Shown here one piece after another: positions 6,128-8,263 of a stretch of DNA of 8,263 nucleotides; position 1 is the stretch's first letter, and every line of letters starts with the position of its first letter. This DNA is from Clostridia bacterium (GTDB lineage: Bacteria > Bacillota > Clostridia > Lachnospirales > Cellulosilyticaceae): NCBI GenBank assembly GCA_029256345.1, contig JAQSYC010000113.1:1-8263 (forward strand), read 5' to 3'. Both the position numbers and the translations under genes were made by a program. The notes beneath the pieces are model-generated. The model had not been told where the DNA came from and ran no database searches. It worked only from the letters and a program-made list of their open reading frames with translations.

Positions 6128-6222
6128 CTATCTTCTTTTAGCACTTACTTTTGCTCCGATTCGTCCTATTTCTATACTCCCGTTTTCCTTCTTTTGAATC
6201 TCATTTTGTCTAAAAAGTAGCT

Positions 6223-6421
6223 TTAATTTGCTTTTGCAATAACTGCTCCTACATACCGCATGTATTTGTCCACAAGATGTTCATAGCAGGTCTCATTTTT
6301 TGCCTGATACCAGTTAATAACTCTCGGTCATCCAATCTATAGAATTATCATACATAATGCCAGGGTTCCCATTAATATCATTCCAGCTTCGACAGCACTG
6401 ACGAATAACAATTTTTCGCAT
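6223..6421 (-). pseudogene. unrecognised coding remnant in two frames
   Basis: An ATG at 6421 opens 35 codons (MRKIVIRQCCRSWNDING... to DWMTESY, stop at 6314). The neighbouring frame continues directly with NWYQAKNETCYEHLVDKYM... and ends KAN with a stop at 6223. Joined by a single frameshift near 6314, the two give about 65 residues of protein-like composition. I do not recognise the family. There is no good ribosome binding site at the ATG, and the right end abuts the transposase remnant, so the gene was probably cut there. Chance open frames remain possible. Confidence 0.35.
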
Positions 6422-6450
6422 TAAATATTTGCCATATATCAATGCAGTAG

Positions 6451-6782
6451 GTATTCTTTAAAGAGGGAAATATTCCTACTGTAGCAAGGGAGTATGGTGT
6501 ACTCATAAATGGATTTGAAGCCAAGAATAAGGTTAATAAAAAAACAAAAGAAATAGGAAATGAAGGGTTCAATGTATTGAAAAACGCAGGTTATAACTTA
6601 GGACATATGTATAGCAAGAGTATAAAGGGGATGAAAAATCATTACCAACTGATCCAAATGGCACACATGATTAGACAGAAAGGATATCTAAAGATTTGTT
6701 AACCACTCTTTCGACGGAAATGTTAACAGACCAAGATATCCAATACATCAGAAATACGCTTATACAGATACGTTTTCTGTAA
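6451..6782 (+). pseudogene. C-terminal remnant of a DDE-type transposase
   Basis: Frame one (6451-6702) reads VFFKEGNIPTVAREYGVLI, then NEGFNVLKNAGYNLGHMYS, then MKNHYQLIQMAHMIRQ and stops. A second frame continues from about 6684 with ISKDLLTTLSTEMLTDQDIQYIRNTLIQIRFL and a stop at 6780-6782. Together these follow the C-terminal pattern of IS4-superfamily-like transposases: KEG-IP, the (E)NEGFN block with the third catalytic acid, GYNL-H-YS, and MKN-Y-LIQIAH. The N-terminal catalytic part is absent, the segment before NEGFN appears shortened, and there is at least one frameshift, so it is inactive. The element family is not certain and no terminal repeats or target duplication could be assigned. 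Confidence 0.75.
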
Positions 6783-6827
6783 ATAGCTTATCAGAAAGGG
6801 GCGTGATATTCAAGAGAAAACTGTGAA

Positions 6828-6851
6828 AAACTAAGTGAAAAAATTTAGTTT
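6828..6851. repeat. 7-bp inverted repeat downstream of the transposase remnant
   Basis: AAACTAA and TTAGTTT flank a 10-nt loop about 45 bp past the transposase stop. It could be the old transposase terminator or part of the element's end. The remaining stretch to 6990 holds only a 33-codon plus-strand open frame without a start (SNRLNFQYKFCEYEGD..., about 6894-6990), which I do not recognise. Confidence 0.25.
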
Positions 6852-6991
6852 AAATATTTTAGTGTAACTCAATTTCATTTTAGGGGCTAAAGTAATAGAC
6901 TGAATTTTCAATATAAATTTTGTGAGTATGAAGGTGATTTAGGTCAAGCTAAGAGAATTTACTCTTCATGGCTGATATTGAGCACCCTTTA

Positions 6992-7020
6992 TTGACACTG
7001 ACTGTAATATGAGATATACT
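6992..7020 (+). promoter_or_regulatory. near-consensus sigma-A promoter ahead of the gre-like gene
   Basis: TTGACA (6992-6997) and TATACT (7015-7020) are separated by 17 bp, close to a perfect housekeeping promoter. Transcription would start near 7027, only about a dozen bases before a terminator-like hairpin. Confidence 0.75.
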
Positions 7021-7039
7021 GATGCCATTATATACTATA

Positions 7040-7075
7040 GGCATTTCCCCTTATTCTTTTTGGGAAGTGCCTTTT
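7040..7075 (+). terminator. terminator-like hairpin between promoter and gre-like gene
   Basis: GGCATTTCCC (7040-7049) pairs with GGGAAGTGCC (7062-7071), a 10-bp stem with one G-U pair, and TTTTGT follows. The U-tract is on the plus strand. It either attenuates the promoter at 6992-7020 or ends a transcript from a gene that is no longer there. Confidence 0.7.
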
Positions 7076-7089
7076 GTACTACCTAAAGA

Positions 7090-7106
7090 ATGATCAATAG
7101 GATCAT
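7090..7106. repeat. small hairpin/palindrome upstream of the gre-like gene
   Basis: ATGATC and GATCAT form a perfect 6-bp inverted repeat around AATAG. It lies in the gre-like leader, about 18 nt before AGGAGG. It could be an operator or an RNA hairpin. Confidence 0.3.
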
Positions 7107-7138
7107 CTTAAAAAATGCCACTTCAGGAGGATCTAGCA

Positions 7139-7546
7139 ATGTCTCGAAAAATATTTATAACTCAATCTGACAAGGATAAACTATTAGATATAATTTATAA
7201 GACCAAATATGAAGACCTTAAAGATAACTTAGAACTAAAGGACCTTGAAACAGAAATAAGTAGAGCAACCGTCACAAGTGTTGGACAGTTGCCGGGTAAT
7301 GTTATCACGATGAATACACAGGTTGTTTTGTTAATTGAAGGTATTGAGGAAGAATTCACTCTCGTATACCCAAGTGAAGCTGATATTTTACAAAATAAGA
7401 TATCTGTATTGTCACCTATTGGAACTGCTATTCTTGGTTATTGCGAAGGTAATGTTATAGAATGGAACGTACCAGATGGCATAGTACTAATTAAGGTAAA
7501 AAAAGTTCTCTTTCAGCCAGAGGCTCTTGGTTTTTATAATCTATAA
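7139..7546 (+). CDS. GreA/GreB-family protein, Rnk-like
   Basis: This 135-residue protein ends in the Gre-factor C-terminal domain: FTLVYPSEADILQNKISVLSPIGTAILGYCEGNVIEWNVPDG (about residues 73-114) follows the SP-G-A-LG---GD pattern, here with GN instead of GD. The N-terminal helical part is only about 45 residues, shorter than the long coiled coil of true GreA/GreB. That points to Rnk-like proteins, which bind RNA polymerase but lack or shorten the cleavage-stimulating arm. It therefore probably modulates transcription elongation rather than rescuing backtracked complexes. The ATG at 7139 is chosen because AGGAGG lies 8 nt upstream; an ATG at 7115 in frame would place that site inside the gene. 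It is the only intact rightward gene in the window. Confidence 0.85.
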   Translation: MSRKIFITQSDKDKLLDIIYKTKYEDLKDNLELKDLETEISRATVTSVGQLPGNVITMNTQVVLLIEGIEEEFTLVYPSEADILQNKISVLSPIGTAILGYCEGNVIEWNVPDGIVLIKVKKVLFQPEALGFYNL

Positions 7547-7662
7547 CTGTTAAATATAATACCATCATGTAATATGCTCTTTTTCTGATGCTGCATTTAT
7601 AATATCTTAAAAGTATCATAATATGGAAAATATAAAATTTCAATAAAAATAACATATAACGT

Positions 7663-7704
7663 AAAAAAAGAGGCACCTCATCCTATTTCTAAGATTAGAT
7701 GCCT
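7663..7704 (-). terminator. intrinsic terminator after the liaF-like/DUF2200 unit
   Basis: On the minus strand AGGCATCT (7697-7704) pairs with AGGTGCCT (7671-7678). An inner 6-bp helix ATCTTA/TAGGAT is capped by a GAAA tetraloop, and CTTTTTTT (7663-7670) follows. It may also stop convergent readthrough from the gre-like gene, for which no separate terminator is seen between 7547 and 7662. Confidence 0.85.
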
Positions 7705-7726
7705 TATCTTCCTATTCCTGCTCTCT

Positions 7727-7845
7727 CTATTGGCTTCGCAAAATCTTGTTTATTGCTTTTCCTTTTGCTAGCTCATCAATAAGCTTATCCAGTGGATAAT
7801 TTCATCGACCTCTGCTTTAGCACGTCACTTCGTATGATTTTTATT
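7727..7845 (-). pseudogene. DUF2200 gene reduced by two internal deletions
   Basis: Three pieces of the DUF2200 family can be read in order on the minus strand. First comes KNH, near the usual N-terminus, at about 7834-7842. Then RAKAEVDEIIHW follows in the same frame after a stop (7790-7825). Then, in a new frame, come LDKLIDELAKGKAINKILR, SQ and a stop (7727-7789). Intact members are about 110-120 residues, so roughly two thirds is gone. The bases AGGAGT-AATA-AT before AAAAATCAT look like a ribosome binding site and a start codon that lost its G. It sits directly after the liaF-like gene and before the terminator, so it was probably the last gene of that operon. DUF2200 function is unknown. 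Confidence 0.75.
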
Positions 7846-7863
7846 ATTACTCCTATTATAGGT

Positions 7864-8263
7864 CTAAACATAGATGATTTCTATCCCTGAAAAGCTGACA
7901 TCACCAACTAATGTTAAAGTATGCATTGCGCTGTCATTACTCCTGTTTTTTTCACTTACTCCGCCCAGAAATACACTCGTTTTATCATCAACCTTCCAAT
8001 CTTTTGGTACATACAATTCTATACCTGAAAAAGATGCATCTATCCTAACTACAGCACTCTTATGACTCATAACTGCATTGTCAAAATAAATCTTCATAGC
8101 TCCAAAAGAACACTCAAAATTTCCTTTTTCAAAGCTATCCGTATTAATATATTTTATACTCGCCCCAAATGCAGTTTTAAACATTACATTACTTTCATCT
8201 TCTATATCGATTTTCTCAAACGTATAGTCTTCATCATGATGTTTATGATGATTGCGATGAACC
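7864..8263 (-). CDS. LiaF-like cell-wall stress response protein, C-terminal part
   Basis: The frame is open to the right edge, so only the last 132 residues and the TAG stop are visible. The methionine at 8184 is internal, since upstream codons (FEKIDIEDESNV) are in frame and belong to the same domain. The visible part is the LiaF C-terminal domain: FECSFGAMKIYFDNA, then VVRIDASFSGIELYVPKDWKV, then LTLVGDVSFSGIEIIYV at the very end. Before it is a His-rich linker, HRNHHKHHDED. Family members usually have N-terminal membrane helices, here outside the window. LiaF inhibits the LiaRS two-component system that senses lipid II-targeting antibiotics; in clostridia such proteins often occur without LiaRS, so this role is inferred by family only. 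Confidence 0.85.
   Translation of the reverse strand, partial: VHRNHHKHHDEDYTFEKIDIEDESNVMFKTAFGASIKYINTDSFEKGNFECSFGAMKIYFDNAVMSHKSAVVRIDASFSGIELYVPKDWKVDDKTSVFLGGVSEKNRSNDSAMHTLTLVGDVSFSGIEIIYV

Noticed and set aside
6378..6572. 64-codon minus-strand open frame with a hydrophobic start
   Set aside because: It lies antisense to the transposase remnant, whose family motifs are on the plus strand; no ribosome binding site or family match.
7115..7138. Upstream in-frame ATG for the gre-like gene
   Set aside because: It would bury the AGGAGG inside the gene; the second ATG has ideal spacing.
7491..7676. 61-codon minus-strand open frame between gre-like and the terminator
   Set aside because: Overlaps the end of the gre-like gene, composition is AT-rich intergenic, and it starts within the terminator hairpin.
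7874..8065. 63-codon plus-strand open frame inside the liaF-like gene
   Set aside because: Antisense to a conserved domain; no ribosome binding site seen.
1..8263. CRISPR array, tRNA, rRNA, toxin-antitoxin or defence cassette
   Set aside because: No regularly spaced repeats, no tRNA-like cloverleaf recognised, and no gene with motifs of those systems.

Overview
The window is low-GC, Gram-positive DNA, most probably from an anaerobic member of the Clostridia (Bacillota). This rests on the AT-rich base composition, strong GGAGG-type ribosome binding sites, GTG/ATG starts, and the gene families present (DUF4153, BmrR-type MerR, YjdF with its riboswitch, DUF2200, LiaF-like). I cannot name a species. 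Almost every gene points left (minus strand). The exceptions are a Gre/Rnk-like gene and a decayed transposase.

From left to right: (1) the N-terminal 467 residues of a DUF4153 multi-pass membrane protein, preceded by a possible 28-codon leader ORF; (2) a two-gene operon with a TsaA/TrmO-type tRNA methyltransferase-like gene followed by an AraC regulator carrying a GyrI-like ligand domain, closed by a 23-bp-stem terminator; (3) a HemG-like flavodoxin gene; (4) a MerR regulator with a GyrI-like domain plus a small DUF1579-like protein, read from a promoter with the 19-bp spacer typical of MerR control; (5) a yjdF riboswitch with intact expression platform in front of a yjdF gene that is now a pseudogene; (6) about 1.15 kb without an intact gene (5979-7138), holding the riboswitch, an unrecognised coding remnant and a transposase remnant; (7) a Gre/Rnk-like gene behind a near-consensus promoter and a terminator-like hairpin; (8) a DUF2200 pseudogene and the C-terminal part of a LiaF-like envelope-stress protein that runs off the right edge.

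Two themes stand out. First, sensing of drug-like or hydrophobic compounds and envelope stress: two regulators from different DNA-binding families both carry GyrI-like ligand domains, YjdF RNAs sense azaaromatics, and LiaF-like proteins belong to cell-wall antibiotic responses. The link is by family and position only. Second, decay: four dead genes are readable (yjdF, a smaller second yjdF relic, DUF2200, a transposase). The second yjdF relic supplies one arm and the U-tract of the terminator that ends the merR operon.

I see no CRISPR array, tRNA, rRNA, phage or defence module. I do not find a clear undescribed multi-gene system. The best leads are the riboswitch left controlling a broken gene, the terminator built from a dead gene, and the promoter-hairpin arrangement ahead of the gre-like gene.
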